Shown here: positions 10,512 through 20,676 of the stretch, in pieces
How the letters are laid out: each line of letters begins with the position of its first letter
Position numbering within the stretch: the stretch's first letter is position 1
DNA from: Reclinomonas americana ATCC 50394
Lineage: Eukaryota; Jakobida; Jakobea; Jakobida
DNA: 31,021 bases
Direction of reading: 5' to 3'
Assembly: GCA_048213135.1 (NCBI GenBank)
Contig: PS015327.1
Coordinates: 66,255 to 97,275 of the forward strand
The notes under the pieces: model-generated
The model's database searches: none
Told to the model about the DNA's origin: nothing
The model's input: the letters and a program-made list of their open reading frames with translations, nothing else
Position numbers and translations under genes: made by a program

Positions 10512-10599
10512 ATTGAGAAGTAGACACAGACAGAGAGATTTAGAAGGGGGAAGGGAAAGAGCAGCTGCGTACGAGTCGCCCTGGATGAACAAAAATGCA

Positions 10600-12880
10600 T
10601 GTGTGCACGCAATCGAAACGCATCGCTAACGTGCTCCTCGTCGACACCAAAAAGTGCCAGTGTGCCAGTCGGTGTGAGCGCGCGGGCGTGTGCACGACAG
10701 CGAGCCACGTGACACGGCGATCGCGATGCAACGAGGAAAACGCGGACCTCTGTGTGAATTGCCGTGAGGCAACACCGACCGTGCGTGCGACAGCCACTCG
10801 CCCCAACGCGATCACCGGTGGCGAAGCGCCACCACACATGGAGCAAGAGCTGCGCTGCTGTCGGGCACGCATCGCAACCGGCGGCACATGTTCTCGCTGC
10901 CGTGCACCGCACACCGCCAGACCGCTCACACAAAATCGACCAATGGCACACCACGAACGTACTGAGACAGGAGACGGGCCGACACGCACACAAGTACGCA
11001 CACACATGCACATTCATCCAATGCGTCACGATGGGCCTCCGCGAGACAATGGTGATATCTCGCAGCACCCACAGCAGCAAAGTACAGAAAAGAGAAGGGG
11101 GGGAGAGATTCCCTCCACCCGCCGAGACACTGAAAGTGTGACTGAGTCACACTCCAGCAGGGTGGGTGCACTCGTGGAAACGGCTGGTGGTACGAGGGCG
11201 TTGCTGGGTGAGCACAACACGGGAGCAACAGAGCGACACGACTATCAGTTGTGGGGGTGGGTTGTGGCGGGCGACGAACGGGGCCTCGCTCTCACGAAGA
11301 AACGAGAGAGCGAGAACAGTCACAACGAGACACGAGACCGGCAACACGACACGCCACAGCAAGCACGCGTGCATGCCACCGACAGGGAAGCGGCAAGAAC
11401 ATTGCCAACACAGACTGCAATCCCGTGCCCCTCGTGCGTGCAGGTGCACAACGCCGTGCAGTACTATACAGCCCCGTACACAGAGTCACAGAGGAGGACG
11501 CACCAGCAACGAAGAGGCGGAATCAGCCCACCTCACTCAATCCCCACACCACTATCAGCACGCGCGCGAGAGAGATGCGAGGGAGACTCTATTCTGCGAG
11601 AGACGAGCGCACGATCCAGCTGTCGGCCTTTGTCCTTGATTCAAACAAGGGGGGGAGGGAAAAGGCCGGAAAAAAGGCCCCCCTGACAGGCAACAACACA
11701 AGAACGGAAGAGTGGCGAACAAGGCACCACTCACCACATGTTTTTTGGTCAAGGGTCAGGGCGTGGAGAACCGGATCCATCGGCGCAACGAGGGCGGCCG
11801 CCAACCAACGAACACCAAACAAGAGACTGACACGGAGACGGCTACCAACGCACACCAACTCAAAAAGAGTGGTGTGCACAGCACGGTTGACCAAAAGCCA
11901 TGGAAAACCACACCCAATCCGTAGCTCGTTGGGATCGCTTGCAGAGCGACACCGACGCCCGCGCACACGACAGACAGACAGTTCACAGACACGCAACCTC
12001 GGGGCTGGTATCGCCATTGCTCTCATAACTCACAAGAAAAGGGCCTCCACCACCTCACACACACAGAACAGCCTCTCGCGCGCGTGCTATATACACAGTG
12101 GAAGAGTGGAGAGATGCCAGTGACCCAATGCTCTGCAGACCGCAGTGACGCACAATGCCGAGTTCCCGCCAGATCAGTGTGCACCCGCAAGTGAGACAAA
12201 AGGAAGAGAGGAGAAGATCTCTCACATAAGAGTCGCACGTGTGACATGCATTCAAGCAAGCCGACAGGGAAAAAAGCCGAGAGGGAACACACGATGGAAA
12301 AGTGATGATTAACCGTTCGCCGCCCGCATATAAAAACACAAACCGCTCTCTCCCGCCCACATCGTGTCGCTCTGTGTGTGCTCACAACGTGTGCGCTCTC
12401 AGCGTGCAGAGAAGAGTGCAAAGTGTGTGTGTGACGCCCTCATTCCTCGCGTGTGCGAGGTACCACGCAAAGTCGACCGAGAGAGTGCACTGAGACACCC
12501 CGGAGGGAATGCATGGGTGTGCGTGTGGTGGTGAATGACGAGGAGCTCGTTTAAGAGACTCGTGTGCCTAGCGCGCATTCAGCCAGCCACAGCAGCGGCA
12601 TCCCTCTGCAGGGCGAGTGGAAAGGAGAAAGAGGCGGTAAATTACAGGACTGTAAATGCGTTTCTCATAAGCAAACAAAGGAGGGCTTACTTGATTGAAA
12701 GATGAGCACGAACGAAAGGCTAGAAGGCAGCTGAAGGTTTCGTGGGGGTGTTTTTGGCAATGAGGTGAGCAGCGATCGCGAACACGAGGTCGAGGATAAT
12801 TTGTGACTTTTGTTTACCTGTGGTTTCTGGAAGTGAAGAACGAGCTGTCGACGTAGTAATTGTCTCTGTACTCGTTCTTC
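10600..12880. other. Long gene-free, T-poor (A/C/G-rich) stretch
   Basis: From about 10.6 to 12.5 kb the + strand is strikingly poor in T (for example 4 T in the 60 bases from 11281) and full of CAC/ACA/GAC words, unlike the GA/CT-rich surroundings. Long frames here (such as about 360 codons at 10595-11686) are Arg/Thr/His-rich with no family resemblance, and follow from the lack of T, hence few TAA/TGA/TAG. TATA-like words occur at about 12087 (ctatataca) and 12327 (catataaaaac). From 12500 to 12880 the composition returns to normal and I see nothing definite. Confidence 0.5.
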
Positions 12881-13078
12881 TTTCAGTTTGCTTCATTGTT
12901 GCATATGGTGACTGCTCGTTCCACGTGCACTGAAAGAAACTGAATCATGCAATTGATGGTTCTTGTTTTCTCAGATCTTCTTATCGAATCGCTTCTGTTG
13001 CCCTCCTCACTTGTGGGTTGCGGCAGGAAGTGCGTAGGATAAGCTGCAGCAGGGGAACTGCAGAGCAAGACGGAATTC

Positions 13079-13935
13079 ATGCATGGCAACGTCGTGTTCG
13101 GAATTCGTTGTCCCGATCGATGGATGTGTGGATTTAGCGAAGGTGCAGCGCAGGTTCTGAGCGGGTGCGAGGGGTGGGGGAAAAGGAGAGTTATGTTCGC
13201 GGAAGGGTGCATCCAGTTCGTCCGCAGGAATCTCTTGGTGCTGGACTGCAAGAATCCCTGCGGAGAAACGGTACACCTGGAGGCACGACGAGCTTTTGCG
13301 AATACTGGAACAAGAAATCAGTACAACCAGGCCGCGAAAGGCGTGTCGTTCCTCAAGACTGGTTACCGCCAGGGTCCGAGTATGCCCTGCTGCGTCCTGG
13401 ATATTGTCGGACTACTGCGCCGTGCCGGGCAAGAAGATGTCATCTTTATGGCTGACGTTACTGTGGCGTATGACGCTGACGGACGACTGCAAGGTGACAG
13501 AAAGAGCTCGCTGGAGACGGCTGCTGAGAAGAAAACGGAGAAGTATCGCGAACTGATGCGTGCTGTCGAGCAGCACACGCACAAGCGCGTTGTCTTCTAC
13601 AACCTCGGTGTTTGGCTCCGGTGGCATCGTCCCGAAACGGACTGGTGACAACGTGGCCGAACTGGTGTATGGCCGTTCACCTCAGGGAAGCAGTGACGAC
13701 ACGGATCGCTTGCTGTCGAAACTGTGCAGCTGCGCTGCGCGCCATGATCACTACATCTGGTCGGCGCATTGCGCTGCGGTGCCGTTGCCAGAATCAACAG
13801 GTGGCAGTGACAACTCCCGTGAGCAACACCATCATCAGCGACAACCACTCAACTGCACCTCAGCTCCTTCCCTGGCTTTGTTGCCTTTTCCTATGTGTTC
13901 TGACACCAACACCTCTTGCTATCTTTCTGCATGAA
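13079..13935 (+). pseudogene. 5'-truncated, frameshifted R2-like LINE 3' end (zinc finger + endonuclease remnant)
   Basis: The first frame (to 13648) has a CCHC-like cysteine cluster followed by AAQVLSGCEG, like the CG..E...HVL..C motif after the reverse transcriptase of R2-type LINEs. Then come VLDIVGLLRRAGQ and MADVTVAYD with a downstream KKTEKYRELM, the layout of the restriction-like (PD-(D/E)XK) endonuclease of these elements. Near 13600 the match moves to another frame, VFGSGGIVPKRTGDNVAELV, then LCSCAARHDHYIWSAHC, typical of the extreme C-terminus. So there is at least one frameshift. No reverse transcriptase domain precedes it, as expected for a 5'-truncated dead copy. The family call rests on motif memory only. 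Confidence 0.6.
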
Positions 13936-14007
13936 TCCGGCGTCAAATCCACCTCCATGACAATCCTCTCTCTCACTTCCCATCACACAGCTGCTTCACT
14001 GCCTTAC

Positions 14008-17000
14008 TTAACTTGCCGCCGTGTTCGACGGCGCATCCTCACCAACAACCACACCCTCGACAGCCAGCACCGGCGGTGTCACTCCGTCAAAACCACCACC
14101 GCCAGCGCCATCATCATCATCATCATCATCGTCGCCATCATCACTATCGCTGTCAAATAGCCTCTCCCCCGTACTTCGTGGCGAGAGGAGCGCAGGGAGC
14201 TCTGTGCCACGAAGAGTCAGGCAACACACCACACTTGTGTCAACTCGCTGGAGCAACGCACCAACTGTGCCGGCCACGGACGCAAAGTAGGGATCGCGCT
14301 CGACCAGGTAGCGGGCGCGCACTCCGTCCAACACCAGGTGACGCAGCTCGCCCAGAGTGCGGTCACGCGGGAGAATGGTGCCTGCGCGACGGTGAGCAAG
14401 AAAAGGAGACGAGACCGTGGATGACTGAGTGACAGTACCATCCACCGCCTCCAGGTCCACCTCCGCCGGCAAACTCAGTCGCTGCACCACGGACTGCACG
14501 GTCAGGTTCGCGGCCAGCGTGGTGAACAGGATCGACGAGCCGTGAATGACGCGAAAGTAGAGTGGCTCCGCGGCAGATGCAGTCGAAGAGGAAGCAACGG
14601 GCCCTTGTCGTCGCGCAACGGGCTCTCCGAGTCGCGGTTTGGATGGAGCGGCCGTGGTGTCCTGTGGAGGGCAAAGTGAGTGTGGCAGAGCACGAGGTCG
14701 GTGACGGCGGCACGTAACGATGCGGACGGGCTCGCCGTAGTATGCGGGGGTGTCCTTCAGGAGGGCACTGGCGAGGAGCTCGCGGGTGCCGACAAAGAGG
14801 GCGAGTTGACTTGGGGAGGCGACGTTGAGGCTGAAGGCTGTGCGGGGGTGGAAGGGGGGGTAAGAGGGAGAGGGAGGGGGAGAGGGGGGGAAGGGAGGGG
14901 GAGAGGGGGAAGGGAGGGGGAAGGGAGGTGAGTGTCAAGGGAGGAGAATGAGAGCGAGAAGGGAAGAGGAGGCAGGAACAGGAGAGGGAAGTGAGACCGA
15001 TGGCCATGAGAAGAGAGAGAGAGAGAGTGTGTGCGCGTGAGTGCTTGTGATAGGAGAAAAGCACGAGAAGCAGGGAGAGGGAGAGGAGAGGAGAGTGTGG
15101 AGAATAAAGAGAAGGAAAGTCGAGAGGTAAGGAGATGAAGGAGGGAGAACCGACGACGAGAGCTTGTGGCAGAGAAGGACTGAGGCGAAGAAGGAAAAGA
15201 ATACGAGAGAAACGGAGAGGGAGAAAAGAAGAGCAGGACTGAGTCACAAGTGAGCGAGTCCATCTATGTTGTTATCGCTATTTTCTCTTTGTCTGTGGGA
15301 GTGAGGACAGTGAGAAAAAGCAGTGCTCAGAACCGAGACACTGGAGCGGAGAGACAAGCGTAAACGAACGCATTAATGTCGCTCTCATCTCCATGACTCT
15401 GAGAGTGGCTTAGAGATTCAATCCAAGACTCAGGAACGGACAGGTGCGCGCGCGCACGAGTCGCTCCCTCTCTCTCATGGTGACAAGAGCAAGACGACGA
15501 GCGAGTGATGACAGTGGAGTCGAGAATCTGGAACCATTATTCTCTGTTGCTCTTTCCTTTTCTTTCCCTCTCTCTCTCTCTTCTGTCACTCTTTCTCTTT
15601 CTCTCTCTCTCGCTCTCATTTCTTTCCTTCTCTCTCTCTCTCTGTCCTCCTCCCTCCTCTCTCTCTCTCTCCCTTTCCCTTTCCCTTCCCCCTTTCTCTT
15701 CCCCTCCCCTTCCCCTCCTCCTCCTCCCCACTCAACTTCTCAACAACCGACTCTTGAACTCCGCCACCGTCTGATCAAACAGCACCTGAATCACCCGCGA
15801 CATGCCGCGCCACACCACTGTAATCCGCCCATGTGCCGCACTGTCATCACCACCACCACCACCACCGCCTCCACCCACACCATCGTCAAACAGGCGCACA
15901 TGCTTGCCCCACATGACGGGCGTGTTCCACAGCAGCGTGTCGTCGTCGACGGCCGCCCCCGTGTCGAAGCGCGCAATGGTGGAGAGCACGTTGGAGCGCA
16001 GCTCTGCACCGGGAGGCTATGAGCGGAGACAGGGTAAGTAATCTTCTTGCCCTCATGTCACGCAACTCTTGGACACCTGCCCCTTGACCTCGCCGATTGT
16101 CGCCGACGCATGCGCAGCAAACGTCACGGAGTGGCGACCGTACAACACGGTGACCGACAGGTTTTGCTGGGACGACTGCGCGACTCGGTGCGCGGTGACG
16201 TATTGCGCCGCCAGCGGTTGTACCTGCGGGGTATGTGAGGAGAAATAAAGAGGCGCGCGAGTTGCAAAAACACGCACTGCTTCAATGGCGGTCGCCCACT
16301 GCTGTGCAGTTGTCGTGTCGCGTATCTCCAGCAGCATGCGGTGTGGGCTGACGAGCCGCAGGTGCAGCAGCTTGGGGCCGGCAATGGTGATGCGCCACAC
16401 GTTGTCGACGAGTTCGATGGCGGTTTGTGTGACGGCGCCGACGGCGGAGGCGCTGTAGCCCTGCGATGAAGGAGAAGGTAGGGGGGAAAGGGGGAAAGTG
16501 GGGAAGGATGAGGTAAAGAGGACAAGAGGAGAAGAGGAGAAGAGGAGAAGAGGAGAAGAGGAGAAGAGGAGAAGAGAGGAGAAGAGAGGAGAAGGAGTGA
16601 GAGTGAGAAAATGCAGGAAGAAAGGACGATTGGAGGTATGGAGAAGGAGGAGAAGAGAGAGAGAGAAGAAAATAACGTGAAGCGAGATGGAATGTCGACT
16701 AGAGTCGAGAGGAAGAGAAAGATGACAATGAATGAGGAGTACGTAGACGAGAGATGGAGAAGTGAAGCGGTGGTGAGAGGAGGGAGGGGGAGAAGAAAAT
16801 GGCGGTGGGGGACTGAGATAAAAAGAACAGCAAATCCCAGTATGACAAGGGATGACACTTGAGCCAGTACCCGCAAGGAATACGAGTCATAAGGGGAAAC
16901 AAGACATGTATGCGAACAAAAAAGAGGAATTCAGCCACCACATGACTCGGTGAGAACACGAGTGCCAAGACTAAAGAGTTCGACACAGGCAAATGACACA

Positions 17001-18822
17001 TAGAATGAGAGGCACACCCTGTCTCAACTTCCCCTCTCGCTTCTCTCAGTTGTCTGCATGCTTGTGGGAATATTTGCTCGCTCTCTCTCTCTCTCTCTCT
17101 CTCAAACTTCAAGAGAAAAGTTTCAGGAGTACCATGATGCGACACGAAGATAGTGAAGAACGCGAAGAAACATCGTACCAGTGGATCCATGCAAAGCAGT
17201 CCCTTCACGACGCGCGCGCGGAAGCTGCACTTGAAATGCTCTTCATGTGACAGCGATGAGGGAGAATTCAAGCACGCTGAGATGCAGCAGAATCACACAC
17301 ACCTCCCTCATCGAGAAGACCGCGGGCGAGCGGCATCGGGGTGCGCAAGTCCGCATTCTCGTGATCGTGCAGCAACCAACTGGGCAGCGCGGACGACTGG
17401 AGAGGGACGTCGGCAGAGTCGTTCTCCACTTCCACGTGCTGTGCGTCGGAGTGGCCGGCGCGGTGGCGGGAGCGGCCGCGGAACTTCGAAGGGGAAAAGG
17501 GGAATGAGGCTAGAGGTGGAGAAGGAGACAGAGGTAGAGAGAGACAGAGAAAGGACAACACACAAAAAGAAAAGGAAAGGACAGAGGGACATTGAGATGG
17601 AAAATGCAACGCACAAGACGCAACGCCGATGCAGACAGAGAGAGTGCGTGAGAGAGAACATAGAAAAGAGGGACAGGGCAAATCATTTCTCACTGAAAGA
17701 GTGGGAGGGAGGAAGGTGTGCGAACACACAGACAGAGGTGCAGATAGCCAAATACATGGATGGACAGCAGAGAGAAGCAGCGTTATTTGATGGGAAATAG
17801 AGAGAGACTCAAGGCGAGACAACGAGATTCAGAAGGAGACAGGGAAACTCACCAGAGAGACAGGAAGATACTCAGAGAGAGAAGGCGAGACAGCGAGACT
17901 CAGAGGGAGACAGGGAGACTCACAGGAGAGACAGGAAAAAACTCAGAGAGAGAAGGCGAGACAGAGAAAGCGCCACAACATCACAGGCAGAACACAAACA
18001 GAGACACGGCACGCATGACATGATTGGCGTGAGCGACATGACTGATCCACACACCTTCGGCGAATACAGCGTGTACACGCTGCTGCCAGAGCGCGCTGGC
18101 GGCGTGGCGGTGACTGCGACCGTTGGAGACTTGGTAGCCACCCCAGTAGTCGTCGTTTGAGTAGTCGAGGCAGCCGGCGCTTGAGTCGACGGGGTCGTGA
18201 TGTTGGCGTGTATGGCATCGCCGCGATTGCGCGTCTTTTTCTTGGCACTCGGCTGCGTCGATCAGGGAGAGGAGTGAGCTGAGAAAAGGAAGACAGGTGC
18301 AAATCGAGAGGCGATGCACGACGGGAGATGACAGGCATTCAACTCCTTGCCATTACTCCTCACAAGCAAACTCTCGCACAAACACAACTCTTCTCTCTCC
18401 CTCTCTCTGTCTCTCGCACAAGAGCAAGTTTCATGCCAATCACACTCCATTCCTCTCTCTCCCCGCACTCACCAACTGCCTCCGATCCACCCTCACACCG
18501 GCAGCTGACGCGCCAGGCCCTCGCGCCGCAGCACCACCAGTTCCATACGCGCCGGGATCCCACACGCGCGCATAAATGCGGTGGTCGTAGTTGCTGCGCG
18601 CGGTACCGGAAGCCAAGGCACTCGTCTCAAACGTCTGCGGACAATGGGACGTAAGTGTGAGTACGGAAGAGAGGCAAGAAAGAAGGCACCATCATTAATG
18701 CCGTCTCTCTCACTTTCCCTTGCCTCTTTCGCGCCCTCTCCGTACTAAACTCACGTCTCCGAACATACAACAATCGACAAGCAATATGCATGTTCGCCAC
18801 TGGTCACTGCACACTCCCTCTT

Positions 18823-18875
<53 letters not shown>

Positions 18876-19040
18876 NNNNNNNNNNNNNNNNNNNNNNNNN
18901 NNNNNNNNNNNNNNNNNNNNNNNNNNNNNNNNNNNNNNNNNNNNNNNNNNNNNNNNNNNNNNNNNNNNNNNNNNNNNNNNNNNNNNNNNNNNNNNNNNNN
19001 NNNNNNNNNNNNNNNNNNNNNNNNNNGACACTCTCTCCTC

Positions 19041-19091
<51 letters not shown>

Positions 19092-19546
19092 TCCCAATCT
19101 CTCACCCGCCCTTCTCCCTTCCCCTCGCCTTTCCCATCTCCCTTCCCCTTCTCCACACCCACCTCCACCTCCGCCTCCACCTCATCCTCCGACACGGCTG
19201 AGTACCCCGACTTGGCACTCGTCCCCAACTGCACATTCCCGCCACCAACATGCTCTCTATGCTGCTGATGCTGATGATGCGCATGCTGTGGTGGCACAGG
19301 CACCACACTATCCACCGACGTTCCATACAACGCATCACTGCTGCTCGCCGCACTCAGCGTGCCGCCATCTCCCACGCGAATTGGCGGCTGATATGGACGA
19401 TAGGAGGTGTTGAGCAGGAGGCTGTCGTCGAGATCGCTGGTGGGTGCTTGTTGTCGTGCGCGACGGTTGCCTCCGGAGGAGGTCCCGCCTCGGCGGGAGG
19501 AGGAGTGGTGTGGTGTGGAGGAGGAGGAGGAGCAGCAGCTGCCCAT
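14008..19546 (-). CDS. N-myristoylated PH-domain protein with tandem ubiquitin-like domains, 11 exons
   Basis: Exons by hand: 19546-19106, 18634-18473, 18252-18055, 17483-17299, 17224-17179, 16460-16278, 16223-16077, 16016-15737, 14837-14719, 14661-14439, 14381-14008; phases agree and give about 785 aa. Start MGSCCSSSSS fits N-myristoylation at Gly2 and palmitoylation at Cys4/5, so membrane attachment is likely. Residues 20-330 are Ser/Gly/Pro/Thr-rich and probably disordered. About 330-405 looks like a PH domain (VWRITIAGPKLLHLRL, then the final helix TAQQWATAIEA). Three ubiquitin-like folds follow: about 426-497 (LSVTVLYGRHSVTF), 518-587 (RITVVWRGMSRVIQVLF...SPSQLALFVGTRELL) and 621-688 (LYFRVIHGSSILFTTL). 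The tail has a poly-Asp run encoded by a GAT repeat (about 14107-14133). Likely a membrane-linked adaptor; I recognise no named family. Weakest joins: 17299/17224 (tandem GTGTGTGTGA donor) and 15737/14837 (donor gttgag). Confidence 0.7.
14841..15720 (-). repeat. Low-complexity intron sequence (GGGA and CT tracts)
   Basis: Most of intron 8 of the PH/ubiquitin-like gene (14838-15736). On the + strand the left part is GGGGGA/GA-rich and the right part (15540-15730) is CT-rich, so purine bias flips within one intron. No exon is supported here. Confidence 0.6.
16520..16590 (+). repeat. Short tandem repeat (gaggagaag)n
   Basis: A run of about eight imperfect 9-bp units (aggagaaga) in intron 5 of the PH/ubiquitin-like gene. 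Confidence 0.7.
18826..19088. repeat. (CT)n microsatellite with a 151-base assembly gap
   Basis: CT dinucleotide runs flank an N gap at 18876-19026, inside intron 1 of the PH/ubiquitin-like gene. The true array length is unknown. The gap is a scaffold artefact of the repeat and does not touch an exon. Confidence 0.9.
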
Positions 19547-19688
19547 TGCGTGACTTGGCAGTGCGAGAATGCGTGCGGGACACAGATGTCGGGGAAGGAG
19601 AGGAGACAAGTGAGGCGCTGGTGCTGGTGTGTTTTGGGTGTAGTCCACGCTCATGGGCATGGCTGGAGCAGAGGCGTTTTGCGGAAGA

Positions 19689-20000
19689 AAGTAGAAGGGG
19701 ATCGAAGTTGTCGAAGTTCGAGTTCTGCAGCTTTCTGGAGCCTGCAATATCTGCTACATGGTGGAGATGATCGTCACCTTGACGTAGTAAAAGCGGAGAC
19801 GAACGCGGAGCAGTGACATACAGCGGGCTCGACGTTGCCAATCGTGAAGTTCGAATATTCTGAAGCAGCACGCAGCCTGCAACCTCAGCCAAGGTGGCCA
19901 TGATCGTAACCTTTAAGTATTTGACACGGAGACGTACTGTACGCAGAGCAGTGACATGCAGCGGATGAAGCTGTCGATCGCAAAGTTCGCTCTCCTAGGC
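19689..20000. repeat. Degenerate tandem repeat, unit about 135 bp, 2.3 copies
   Basis: Matching words recur at steady spacing: gaagttcga at 19713 and 19846 and aaagttcgc at 19982; gcggagcagtgacatacagc near 19806 and gcagagcagtgacatgcagc near 19942. Spacings are 133 and 136 bases. The array lies just upstream of the start of the PH/ubiquitin-like gene and may fall in its promoter or 5' untranslated region. Confidence 0.6.
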
Positions 20001-20676
20001 CTCTTCTTCCTTCGAATTCTCCACCCTCGCCTTGCTTCGTCGGCCCCCTCTTCTCCCCACTTTCCGTTTCTCTCACCTTCTCCTCCTCCGCATCCGCAAT
20101 GTTGCATGAACGACGCCAGACTGCATCTCACGTGGATAAAAATGGGGCGAGCACGATTGCAAGGCATCGTCGCCTCCACCTGCGCATGCGCCATTACCAG
20201 TTTCGTCACCACGGCAGGGAGAAGAAACCGCAACAGGTAGAGAGCAGCTCTTGCCTTCTCTATCTGCCTCACCTCTCTTGTGTTCTCCCTGCCAGCCATA
20301 GAACCGACTCACTAAACTCAATGAGAGGCTCACCTTGCCTGCCCTTCTCCTCTCTTCTGTTCTGTTCCCTCCTCCCATACCGAAATCGGATGAGACCCTG
20401 TCTGCCCTCTGCCCTCACTGTTGCTCTGCCGACTTCACTGCTCTTCAAGCAGAGAAAATCGCGCACCAACTGAGAGATTCAGTCTGCCTGCCGCGTTCTG
20501 TTCTCTTCCTTAAGCTTTCCAGTTTTCCTCACGCTCCCCGAGCCCGAGTCAGTTCAATATCTTTCTCCGAACACTCACCTGCTTTCTCCCCTCTTCTATC
20601 TTCCCTTCTCCACCAGTCTCTCCTCCCTTCCCCCTTTCCCTTTCAGTCCCCTCTCGTATCTAAATACCGATTTACT
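20001..20676. other. Spacer with no defended gene
   Basis: Lies between the 3' end of the DUF2264 gene and the repeat upstream of the PH/ubiquitin-like gene. Short open frames exist on both strands, including one on + starting MKLSIAKFALLGLFFLRIL near 19968 that resembles a signal sequence but leads into Pro/Ser-rich low-complexity sequence. I do not call a gene. Confidence 0.5.

Noticed and set aside
10595-11686. 363-codon open frame on the + strand
   Set aside because: Lies in the T-poor stretch, where stops are rare by composition; no splice pattern, no domain, and an odd Arg/Thr/His composition.
15444-16022. Leu/Ser/Phe-rich frame on the + strand
   Set aside because: Reads through CT-rich intron sequence and then antisense to exon 8 of the PH/ubiquitin-like gene.
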